A stretch of 12,457 nt of DNA from an uncultured Clostridia bacterium (GTDB lineage Bacteria > Bacillota > Clostridia > Saccharofermentanales > DTU023). The position numbers were made by a program, and so were the translations under genes. Positions 6,817 to 12,457 of this stretch are shown in pieces; position 1 is the first letter of the stretch, and the number at the start of each line of letters is the position of its first letter. The notes below the pieces were generated by a model that worked only from the letters and a program-made list of their open reading frames with translations, searched no databases and was not told the origin of the DNA. The stretch lies in the NCBI GenBank assembly GCA_947254895.1, contig CAMYEY010000035.1:1-12457 (forward strand). The letters are read 5' to 3'.

Positions 6817-7866
6817 ATGGTAAGTAAAAGGGAACTAGGTAATATCTACGGTAAAAAAAGGCGGCTTAGCCCCCTATCTTGGCTTGTTATCGGCTTATCC
6901 ATAATGCTTGTTCTGGTTTTTATCTTGGCCATTCTAAGGGTTTATTTTCAAGCTAATCGGCTAATTAACCATAAGTCATCTGCCTTTCCCGATGTTGCCG
7001 AAAATGCTATGCCGGTCCATAGTCAAGTTTCTTTCAGCTCAGGCAGCGATAACCTCCTTTTGGAAGGCTGGTTATTTAACAACAAGTCCGCTTCCTTTCG
7101 CGGTAATATTATATTTATCCATAATAACTCTGATAACCGTATTCAATTTGGCCTAGATACGGCTGACCTATTTAAAACCCTTAGTGAATTAGGTTTTAAT
7201 GTCCTAGCCTTTGACCTACGTAATTCGGGAAGGTCATCCGGTGAAATCTCAACCTATGGTTATGCGGAATACCAAGATGTCCTGGCAGCAATCGAGCAAA
7301 TGCATAAGCTTACGGGAGAAAAGAAAACGATTTTGTACGGTGTTGGTAGTGGTACAGCAGCAGCCCTTCTCGCTTGGCAAGACCTAGTTAATAAGACTAC
7401 AGATCCCGAGAATAAAGATAAAACTGACGAATATAATAAGCAAATAAAGGCTGATGATATTATTGGCTTAATCCTTGATACACCTGCCGCTACACCGGAT
7501 GCATATATTAGAGCAGACCTGAGTCAAACTAACCTTTTTGACCGTCTCATCACGGCTAAGTTTATCCCTACCGCAATTAGGGCGACTGCCGGTTTTGACG
7601 GAAACTCGAACCTGACATCAATAGTGTCACGGTTTACTAACCCGATTTTAATAACCAGAAACATACCCGACAACAAGATGGATCCCAGGTCTATTGATAG
7701 TTTGGTCGACGAAAGGCTAAGGCTACATCCCGAAACTAGTACAGTATTTGAAACCCCTGAAGAAGGCCACATCAACGGGTTTAATATCGACCAGGAGACC
7801 TATCTCAACCAGCTCCAAAAGTTTTTGGACATCTGGTTTGATGACATTCAAACCACCAGCCCCTAG
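6817..7866 (+). CDS. Membrane-anchored alpha/beta-hydrolase-fold protein with an altered active site
   Basis: 349 residues: a basic N-terminus, one membrane helix (about 21-41), then an alpha/beta-hydrolase domain facing outward. The fold is visible in order: strand and loop IIFIHNNSDNR (98-108), strand and helix GFNVLAFDLRNSGRSSG (126-142), the elbow strand ILYGVGSG (172-179), a late acid-type loop (RNIPDNKMD, 281-289), and GHINGF (317-322) carrying the expected His318. Relatives have GxSxG at the elbow; here the nucleophile position is G177 (codon GGT, 7345-7347) with Ser one residue later, and the HG of the oxyanion loop is HN. Either the protein is no longer a normal esterase or S178 acts in a shifted site. 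A polar insertion (about 192-213) separates the elbow helix from the next strand. It is the only plus-strand gene, with its own promoter. Confidence 0.85.
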   Translation: MVSKRELGNIYGKKRRLSPLSWLVIGLSIMLVLVFILAILRVYFQANRLINHKSSAFPDVAENAMPVHSQVSFSSGSDNLLLEGWLFNNKSASFRGNIIFIHNNSDNRIQFGLDTADLFKTLSELGFNVLAFDLRNSGRSSGEISTYGYAEYQDVLAAIEQMHKLTGEKKTILYGVGSGTAAALLAWQDLVNKTTDPENKDKTDEYNKQIKADDIIGLILDTPAATPDAYIRADLSQTNLFDRLITAKFIPTAIRATAGFDGNSNLTSIVSRFTNPILITRNIPDNKMDPRSIDSLVDERLRLHPETSTVFETPEEGHINGFNIDQETYLNQLQKFLDIWFDDIQTTSP

Positions 7867-7907
7867 TTCGGTTATAGTTTACTGTAGAGCAGCCAATCAG
7901 ATTCTTA

Positions 7908-8546
7908 TTAGAGTCTGCCAGTAGAGCCAAAGCCCCCGCCCCGGTCGTTCCCTATGCCAACCAAACTATCAACCTCATCAAACTGCGGTTGAGCATATTT
8001 GGCAAAGACCATCTGGGCAAATCTTTCACCTTTTTGAATTTTTAACGTACCATAGGGAAGACCATCGTCATCCAAGAAAATGATTTCTTCTTTGAGTAGT
8101 TGTCTAAAAGTAGGATCATCTTCTAGACTTATCGGATTAAACTTATCGGATTGCTGACACAAGTAATCCCAGAGACTTACCTTAGTAAATTTAGACAGAT
8201 CTGATGCCAAACCGGGGTTTTGGACTAAGTTATCCTTCCAACCATCCAGTCTTTGGTCATTTTGACAGATAACCTTTATCTCATCTCGGTAATCAGAATC
8301 AATAGTACCCGGACTATTTGCAATTCTCAGTGAAGTCTTTAGAGAGAGTCCCGATCTAGGCCTAATTTGAACCTCGTATCCGGTAGGTATAGCTAATCTC
8401 AATTCAGTCGCTACAAGCTTTGTTTCTCCAGGTAAGATGATGGCATCCTCTGCAGCCATAATGTCGAGACCTGCCGAGCCTGGTGAGCCCAATTGAAGTG
8501 ACAATTCGTGGTCTGACTTTTCTACATAGACTTTAATTTTTTCCAT
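7908..8546 (-). CDS. dut: dUTPase (dUTP diphosphatase) with a large internal insertion
   Basis: Hydrolyses dUTP to dUMP and diphosphate, keeping uracil out of DNA and supplying dUMP for thymidylate synthesis. All five motifs of the trimeric family are present: GSAGLD (23-28), PRSGL (63-67), GTIDSDYRDEI (80-90, with catalytic D83), GERFAQMVF (173-181) and the C-terminal RGGGFGSTG (202-210). Motifs III and IV are normally about 17 residues apart; here about 82 residues intervene, so roughly 65 extra residues are inserted, making 212 instead of about 145-150. I chose ATG 8546 because GAGGA lies 5 nt upstream and the N-terminus MEKIKVY fits the family. ATG 8558, overlapping the ZapA-like stop by 4 bp, is the alternative. 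It converges with the hydrolase gene, 41 bp apart. Confidence 0.93.
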   Translation of the reverse strand: MEKIKVYVEKSDHELSLQLGSPGSAGLDIMAAEDAIILPGETKLVATELRLAIPTGYEVQIRPRSGLSLKTSLRIANSPGTIDSDYRDEIKVICQNDQRLDGWKDNLVQNPGLASDLSKFTKVSLWDYLCQQSDKFNPISLEDDPTFRQLLKEEIIFLDDDGLPYGTLKIQKGERFAQMVFAKYAQPQFDEVDSLVGIGNDRGGGFGSTGRL

Positions 8547-8554
8547 ACTCATCC

Positions 8555-9133
8555 TCATTTACAGGCTATGCCAAGTTTCTTCTCTGTAGATTCAGACTGC
8601 ACCTCTTGAATTTCGTTAGAATCCTTCGCTTTCTTTTCATTTTTATCAGCAGTTTCCGCTAGGTCAGCCAAAGAGGTCTGTAACTCATCTAAAGCATTAA
8701 AGTCCTGCCGAACAACCTTTTTTAAAGGTTGCTTGTCCAAGGCAGTCAGCTGATTGAGCTCATCGATTTTTTCTTCATAGACCTCACAGAGATTCTTATA
8801 ATAGATTAACTCTTTCTTTAGATCCCAACACGCCTCTCTCAGTTCCATTCTTTCGCGATGAGCCTCATCATACATAGTATGATAATTCTTATCCGATCCT
8901 TGGCCACTCACACCTGTAGCCCTTTCTTCTATTTTAGCCTTCTGGTCTAGGGCATTAACCAAACCAAGCACAGCAACATTAACTGTATTAAGACTGGGAT
9001 TTACCTGTCTAATCTGTTGAAGAATCTCATCTGCTTCTTTAGCAATTTCTAAAATATATTGGGAGTTTTCCCGGGCAGAGAGCTGGTAGGTCATGTTGCC
9101 TATTCTCACCCTAATTGTTGTTTTATCGTTCAT
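8555..9133 (-). CDS. zapA: ZapA-like cell-division protein with a long C-terminal extension
   Basis: ZapA bundles FtsZ filaments at the division site. The first 65 residues match the family: TTIRVRIGNMTYQLSARENS, then EIAKEADEILQQIRQ and the helix VNVAVLGLVNALDQ. Normal ZapA is about 85-110 residues; this one is about 192. A second helical, charged part (about 85-135) looks like a coiled coil and the last 50 residues are acidic, Lys/Glu-rich and probably disordered. I chose ATG 9133 because GAGG lies 5 nt upstream; starts at TTG 9154 or ATG 9151 would overlap the end of rsmA. It lies between rsmA and dut in a tightly packed operon. The FtsZ-binding role is inferred from the family. Confidence 0.8.
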   Translation of the reverse strand: MNDKTTIRVRIGNMTYQLSARENSQYILEIAKEADEILQQIRQVNPSLNTVNVAVLGLVNALDQKAKIEERATGVSGQGSDKNYHTMYDEAHRERMELREACWDLKKELIYYKNLCEVYEEKIDELNQLTALDKQPLKKVVRQDFNALDELQTSLADLAETADKNEKKAKDSNEIQEVQSESTEKKLGIACK

Positions 9134-9150
9134 TCGTGCCTCTTTTTCCA

Positions 9151-10026
9151 TCAATAATTACTTACATATTCTGCCACAGAGTCAAATAATTGCCAAAACT
9201 TTTCCGGAGCAATCTCTTCAGGTCTTTGCCTATCTTGAATGCCAAGTTCAGCCAATATATAGGTAAATAGATCCGGCTGAAGGTCTGGATAGGCAGCTTT
9301 TAAATTGTTAACTAAAGTTTTTCGTCTCATAGCAAAAGCATTTACTAAAAACTTTCTAAAATCATCAACTTGAAAATCCGGATCCTGGGCTAAACGCTTT
9401 TTAAAATAAGAATTCGGATCAGCTTGAATAAACAAAACCTGAGACTGAACCTTAGGTCTAGGATAAAAGGAATTCGGTCCCAATTTAAAAGAGCCTTCAA
9501 CTCTACCAAAAAGTCTGAGCAATATTGCAGTAACCCCATACCTTGACTGATTTTCCTTAAGAGTTAATCGGTCTGCAGCTTCTTTTTGTAACATTAAACT
9601 CAGGGATTTGATATAAGGTAACTCACAGATAACTTTTTCGATACAAGCAGAGCTTATATAGTAAGGAAGGTTTGCTACCAGCTTAAGTGCATTTCGTCCC
9701 ACCATTTCTTTATGTAAATTAACCTGTAAAATATCAGCCTGATGTAGTCTAAAATTTTCATGGTCAGAAAAGCGTTCTTGTAAAAGCCCAATAAGACGAC
9801 TATCAATCTCATACGCAGTAAGCTCGTCCACCAAATCAAGCATGGGTCCTGTTAAAGCACCACAACCAGGTCCAATTTCCAGAACCTGGTCGTCTGAAGA
9901 GAGATGACTCAATTCTATTATTTTTTTTATAGAAGACTCCGCAACCAGAAAATTCTGCCCCAACGATTGTCGGGGCAGAATCTGAAACTTTTCTAGCAAA
10001 TCTTTGGTTTTACTTAGATCGGTCAT
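9151..10026 (-). CDS. rsmA: RsmA (KsgA), 16S rRNA adenine dimethyltransferase
   Basis: Methylates two adjacent adenines in helix 45 of 16S rRNA late in 30S assembly, using S-adenosylmethionine. In order are the N-terminal QSLGQNFLV (20-28), the SAM-binding VLEIGPGCGALT (48-59), the acidic end of strand two (AYEID), the catalytic NLPYY (119-123), and the C-terminal helical part with FYPRPKVQSQVL and NAFAMRRKTL. The length of 291 residues is normal. The ATG overlaps the stop of the G5/3D gene as ATGA. In Bacillus the order is yabE, rnmV, rsmA; here the G5/3D gene is directly upstream and rnmV is absent between them. It continues into the ZapA-like gene. Confidence 0.97.
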   Translation of the reverse strand: MTDLSKTKDLLEKFQILPRQSLGQNFLVAESSIKKIIELSHLSSDDQVLEIGPGCGALTGPMLDLVDELTAYEIDSRLIGLLQERFSDHENFRLHQADILQVNLHKEMVGRNALKLVANLPYYISSACIEKVICELPYIKSLSLMLQKEAADRLTLKENQSRYGVTAILLRLFGRVEGSFKLGPNSFYPRPKVQSQVLFIQADPNSYFKKRLAQDPDFQVDDFRKFLVNAFAMRRKTLVNNLKAAYPDLQPDLFTYILAELGIQDRQRPEEIAPEKFWQLFDSVAEYVSNY

Positions 10027-11102
10027 GGCATTGATAAGAGGTAGACATTGTGGTGGTGATTGCCCGGCTGCAGGCCACCATGGATCAATTCCCCATTATT
10101 AAAACAGACGTCCAAGTGATCAGGACCCATTCCACTAAGATCCGCTACAACAACCAAACCAAAATCTTCTATGAAGAGCACCGTTCCCATAGGGTATCCG
10201 CCTTTCCCTACCGCTACAATCCCTCTGGCAGTGGGTAGACCACTAGCTGTGCTTGTCGATAGATATTCAGATGCTCCATCGTAACCTGAAACCTGGTTAC
10301 TAGATTTCGAGCTATAGGCAAAGGTTTGGCCATCAACAGTAATCGTGCCATCACCGTTGTCTGTAAAAGAACCATAGTGTCTTTGACCGTTTACCTGAAG
10401 CAAACCACTGATCAAAGAAAAGTTATGAGCAGCGGCTTCCGGCCCTCCTGCCCTAACAAAATTCTTCTGAATGTCCGAAGATACAGGTGGTTTAGCAGAT
10501 GTTTGATCTTTAGGCTCACTCGGAGCAGTTGGTCCAGCCGGGGCAGCGGTAGTGCTAACAGGTTCAGTTTTCTTCGTTTCAGCTATGGGCTTTCGCTTTC
10601 CAACAGCGACCTCCTGCCTTACAGGATCCAGGATGACCTCTCGTTCAAGCTCTACTTTTTCGATATGGCCACCAGGTCTCGTAAAGGTTTCATAGTAAAT
10701 TTTAACTAAACCGGTACGACCGGCTAGGGTAATTTGAGACTGGCCTTCATCCAACCAATCCACCTCATATTCAAGATTAGTAAACGGAATCTCAGATTCT
10801 TCAGTAATTACGTCATCTCGCATACTTGCAGGTAACTTAGCTCGGCTGATTTGTTTAGACTTATTTAGTTCCGCTTTAGCCTCTAACTTGGAAGCCAAAG
10901 CCAACACTTCCTTAAGCCCTCGGCTAGGCATAGCTTCTGCAGCAGCACTCGGTCTCTCACTCTGTGATTTGGCAGGTAAAAATTTGACTTGCTTAGTCTG
11001 ATCTACCTGATTTTCTTTTAAAGCGGACAAACTCACGCCAGCAACAATTAAAACAAGAACTGATGCTAAAATACTAAGTGTCCACAACAATTTTTTATGC
11101 AA
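10023..11102 (-). CDS. G5- and 3D-domain cell-wall protein (YabE-like)
   Basis: 359 residues. A signal or anchor helix (about 4-27) is followed by a polar region, a G5 domain (about 95-172, with EYEVDWLDEG, GRTGLVKIYYETF and VILDPVRQEVAVGKR), a Thr/Pro/Ala-rich linker (about 173-210), a short unassigned part (215-265), and a C-terminal 3D domain (about 280-357). G5 domains bind cell-wall sugars and 3D domains resemble lytic transglycosylase cores, so the protein should act on or bind peptidoglycan outside the membrane. Two of the three Asp of the 3D domain are visible (D321 in VVADLSG, D331 in HLDV), but the one in the AVDP...PLGT motif is Gly299 (VAVGKGGYPMGT). AAGGAGAG lies 7 nt before the ATG. 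It is the first gene of the rsmA-zapA-dut operon. Confidence 0.88.
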   Translation of the reverse strand: MHKKLLWTLSILASVLVLIVAGVSLSALKENQVDQTKQVKFLPAKSQSERPSAAAEAMPSRGLKEVLALASKLEAKAELNKSKQISRAKLPASMRDDVITEESEIPFTNLEYEVDWLDEGQSQITLAGRTGLVKIYYETFTRPGGHIEKVELEREVILDPVRQEVAVGKRKPIAETKKTEPVSTTAAPAGPTAPSEPKDQTSAKPPVSSDIQKNFVRAGGPEAAAHNFSLISGLLQVNGQRHYGSFTDNGDGTITVDGQTFAYSSKSSNQVSGYDGASEYLSTSTASGLPTARGIVAVGKGGYPMGTVLFIEDFGLVVVADLSGMGPDHLDVCFNNGELIHGGLQPGNHHHNVYLLSMP

Positions 11103-11109
11103 ATTGGCC

Positions 11110-11117
11110 CTCTCCTT
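11110..11117 (-). promoter_or_regulatory. Ribosome binding site of the G5/3D gene
   Basis: AAGGAGAG on the minus strand, 7 nt before the ATG at 11102. It confirms the start. Confidence 0.7.
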
Positions 11118-11138
11118 TTTTAGGCTATAACCGGTTTA

Positions 11139-11168
11139 ATTCTAACTTTGTTAGTCTAACAAGGTCAA
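11139..11168 (-). promoter_or_regulatory. Probable promoter of the G5/3D-rsmA-zapA-dut operon
   Basis: TTGACC (11168-11163) and TAGAAT (11144-11139) with 18 bp between, on the minus strand, both 5/6 matches to the sigma-A consensus. The expected start near 11132 leaves a leader of about 30 nt with the ribosome site in it. Confidence 0.55.
11148..11162. promoter_or_regulatory. 15-bp palindrome filling the promoter spacer; candidate operator
   Basis: TTGTTAGTCTAACAA is a perfect inverted repeat of 7-bp arms around one central base. It lies entirely between the -35 and -10 elements, where a bound repressor would block RNA polymerase. A third half-site CTAAC (11142-11146) overlaps the -10 and forms a second inverted repeat with GTTAG (11150-11154); a lone CTAACAA lies at 11256-11262. 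The core GTTAG-N-CTAAC resembles the core of DtxR/IdeR metal-repressor boxes, but the outer bases differ. Confidence 0.45.
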
Positions 11169-11260
11169 TTGACGAATTATTTGCCCTAAAAATTTAGCAA
11201 GGTTACCAAATCCAGATGAACTTTTTTATGCAATTTGTTATGTTTCCGAGTTATTCTAAC

Positions 11261-11281
11261 AAAACTACTTTAGGTAGTCTT
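11261..11281 (-). terminator. Weak hairpin at the end of the PurL-like gene
   Basis: On the minus strand, an 8-bp stem (one G-U pair) with a 5-base CTAAA loop spans the stop codon, and its last bases are TTTT. It is short and A/U-rich, so at best a weak terminator. The following gap to the G5/3D gene (11103-11264, 162 bp) holds the promoter and palindrome and no gene. Confidence 0.25.
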
Positions 11282-12457
11282 TAGCCAAATCACCCGACTC
11301 ATCAAAATTAAGACTACCTAGGCACTGATGATTTGGGCTAGTTAGAGCCTCAATCGTCTCCAAATTAATTAGGTCGGAAGTTTGTAGGATAAGCCTTTTT
11401 TCCAAACAAAATTGCCAGAGCTGGAAAGGCATCTCAAGACAAGGGTACAGATTCCAACTCTTTCCATCAGCAAAGCTAGCAGGGACCTTACCTCTCTCCT
11501 GCGAACCAGCTTTTTCAGCAAACAAGCGATAGTAGAAAAATGCTTGTTGGTCACCCCATTCTCTAAATCTGCCATAAGGTAAAAGTCCACAGGCTAGTAG
11601 GCTTTTAAAGCCATTACCCAAACCATAAATTTTGCCAAGCCGAGCAATGAGATTATTTATAGCTTGCTTGACCGGTTCCCTCTCCAAACTGTGGCAAATA
11701 AGTTTATCTGTAGCAATAAAACTTGACGCTATATTATAGCCATCAGGGATAAGCAATATATCACTCTGATCTATCCTTTCGGCTAACTTATCTAAAGAAT
11801 GGAGGTACTTATCATAGCTAAGGATGGTCAGGTCGTGGGTAATGAGTTTCTTATGAGTGAGGTCAAGCTTTTTAATCAAATCTTCAACATTTCTAGCACC
11901 AGGATAGTTGAGAATGAGGACAGTGTCCTGTTTATCTGCTAAGTCAGCCTTGGTTAACTGTTGTTTAGCAGCTTTTTTCTCGCCGGAAAATGCGTCTATT
12001 TGCCTGGCGTTCTCGGCCAATTTTCTCTTGCTTACGCCAACGAGTGAACGTTGTCCGGTCTGAGCCCCACCCTCCTGCTTAGATATGGTTTTCTGATCAA
12101 GTCTCACAATTTCTTTTCCCTGATATAGGACTCTAACTTGCCTGCTTTTCTGCAACTGTCCTATCACAATCGCCTGAAGATCAACTTCTTTCATGAACTT
12201 GAAAAAACGATCTCGGTCAGTTGCCTTAATAAGCAGCATAAAACTTGTTGAAGACCGCCCCAACAAAAATTCCTTAGGATTAAAATCTAACCACTCTGAA
12301 GATATGATGTCCAAATTTATAATTGAGCCATAAGCTAAACCATAAAGACTGGCCAACAGGGGGATTTCATTCAGATCATAGGCATGTTTATAGAGGGATT
12401 GGAGTTTCTTTGAAGCAAGATTTTGCATCAAAATCCGGTCTAAATATGCCTGCATCT
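11265..12457 (-). CDS. purL: C-terminal part of a PurL-type FGAM synthase with a degenerate glutaminase domain (5' end outside window)
   Basis: The last 396 residues of a larger protein; numbering starts at the first in-window Met, which is probably internal. Residues about 30-120 match the C-terminal PurM-like half of FGAM synthase, and 176-396 match its glutaminase domain: VLILNYPGARNVEDLIKKL, then DILLIPDGY, then LGNGFKSLLACGLLPYGRF (279-297), and ALTSPNHQCLGSL near the end. Active relatives read GICNGFQAL; here the nucleophile Cys is Gly280 (codon GGT, 11618-11616). The late PHPE/GHSE motif is NFDE (383-386), so His is Phe384 while the Glu is kept. The GGFSAAD segment and the HGEG segment are also lost and the region is shortened. 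Such a protein could not take ammonia from glutamine. The frame is intact, so it may be ammonia-dependent, use a separate PurQ, or have a new role. Confidence 0.8.
   Translation of the reverse strand, partial: MQAYLDRILMQNLASKKLQSLYKHAYDLNEIPLLASLYGLAYGSIINLDIISSEWLDFNPKEFLLGRSSTSFMLLIKATDRDRFFKFMKEVDLQAIVIGQLQKSRQVRVLYQGKEIVRLDQKTISKQEGGAQTGQRSLVGVSKRKLAENARQIDAFSGEKKAAKQQLTKADLADKQDTVLILNYPGARNVEDLIKKLDLTHKKLITHDLTILSYDKYLHSLDKLAERIDQSDILLIPDGYNIASSFIATDKLICHSLEREPVKQAINNLIARLGKIYGLGNGFKSLLACGLLPYGRFREWGDQQAFFYYRLFAEKAGSQERGKVPASFADGKSWNLYPCLEMPFQLWQFCLEKRLILQTSDLINLETIEALTSPNHQCLGSLNFDESGDLAKDYLK

Noticed and set aside
7899..7916. Bidirectional terminator between the hydrolase-fold gene and dut
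   Set aside because: AGATTC/GAGTCT gives only a 6-bp stem with one G-U pair and no T-run follows on either strand.
9908..9978. Inverted repeat TTCTGCCCCAACGATTGTCGGGGCAGAA inside rsmA (split: TTCTGCCCC / GGGGCAGAA)
   Set aside because: A 9-bp perfect repeat at about 9953-9980 encodes part of the conserved QSLGQNF/PRQ region, so coding constraint explains it; it has no T-run and lies early in the gene.
10050..10709. Plus-strand open frames inside the G5/3D gene
   Set aside because: They lack ribosome sites and family motifs, and overlap a well-supported gene on the other strand.

Overview
The window looks like an ordinary chromosomal stretch of a moderately AT-rich, low-GC Gram-positive bacterium, most like an uncultured member of the Clostridia. 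The reasons are strong AGGAGG-type ribosome binding sites, several TTG starts, a G5/3D envelope protein next to rsmA as in Bacillus and Clostridium, and a single-chain PurL of the type Firmicutes use. I cannot name a genus. No tRNA, rRNA, CRISPR array, insertion sequence or phage gene was seen. All genes except one are on the minus strand, so transcription runs from right to left.

Right part (about 12457 to 7908): the 3' end of a PurL-like gene whose glutaminase domain has lost its catalytic Cys and His. After a 162-bp gap with a promoter and a 15-bp palindrome comes a tight operon of G5/3D cell-wall protein, rsmA (16S rRNA dimethylase), a long ZapA-like division protein and a dUTPase with a large insertion. 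These genes overlap or nearly touch, so they are probably translationally coupled.

Middle (7866 to 5025): the only plus-strand gene, a membrane-anchored alpha/beta-hydrolase-fold protein without the usual serine nucleophile, convergent with dut and divergent from tsaD. tsaD (tRNA t6A synthesis) and smpB (ribosome rescue) follow on the minus strand, separated by 190 bp of AT-rich DNA with TTAACA repeats.

Left part (about 5007 to 1): the most unusual region. A promoter drives a membrane-anchored PP2C-type Ser/Thr phosphatase, an ExbB/TolQ/MotA-like channel protein, an ExbD/TolR-like partner with the proton-carrying Asp, and a small protein that looks like a second ExbD-fold subunit without that Asp. 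A hairpin follows, then an MMPL/RND exporter and the start of another exported protein. The phosphatase's conserved N-terminal NED metal motif lies upstream of any ATG, GTG or TTG; the only initiation signal that includes it is an ATA codon 6 nt after a good Shine-Dalgarno sequence. The proposal is a phosphatase-linked, ion-driven envelope machine. The subunit calls come from the sequence; the joint function is inference.
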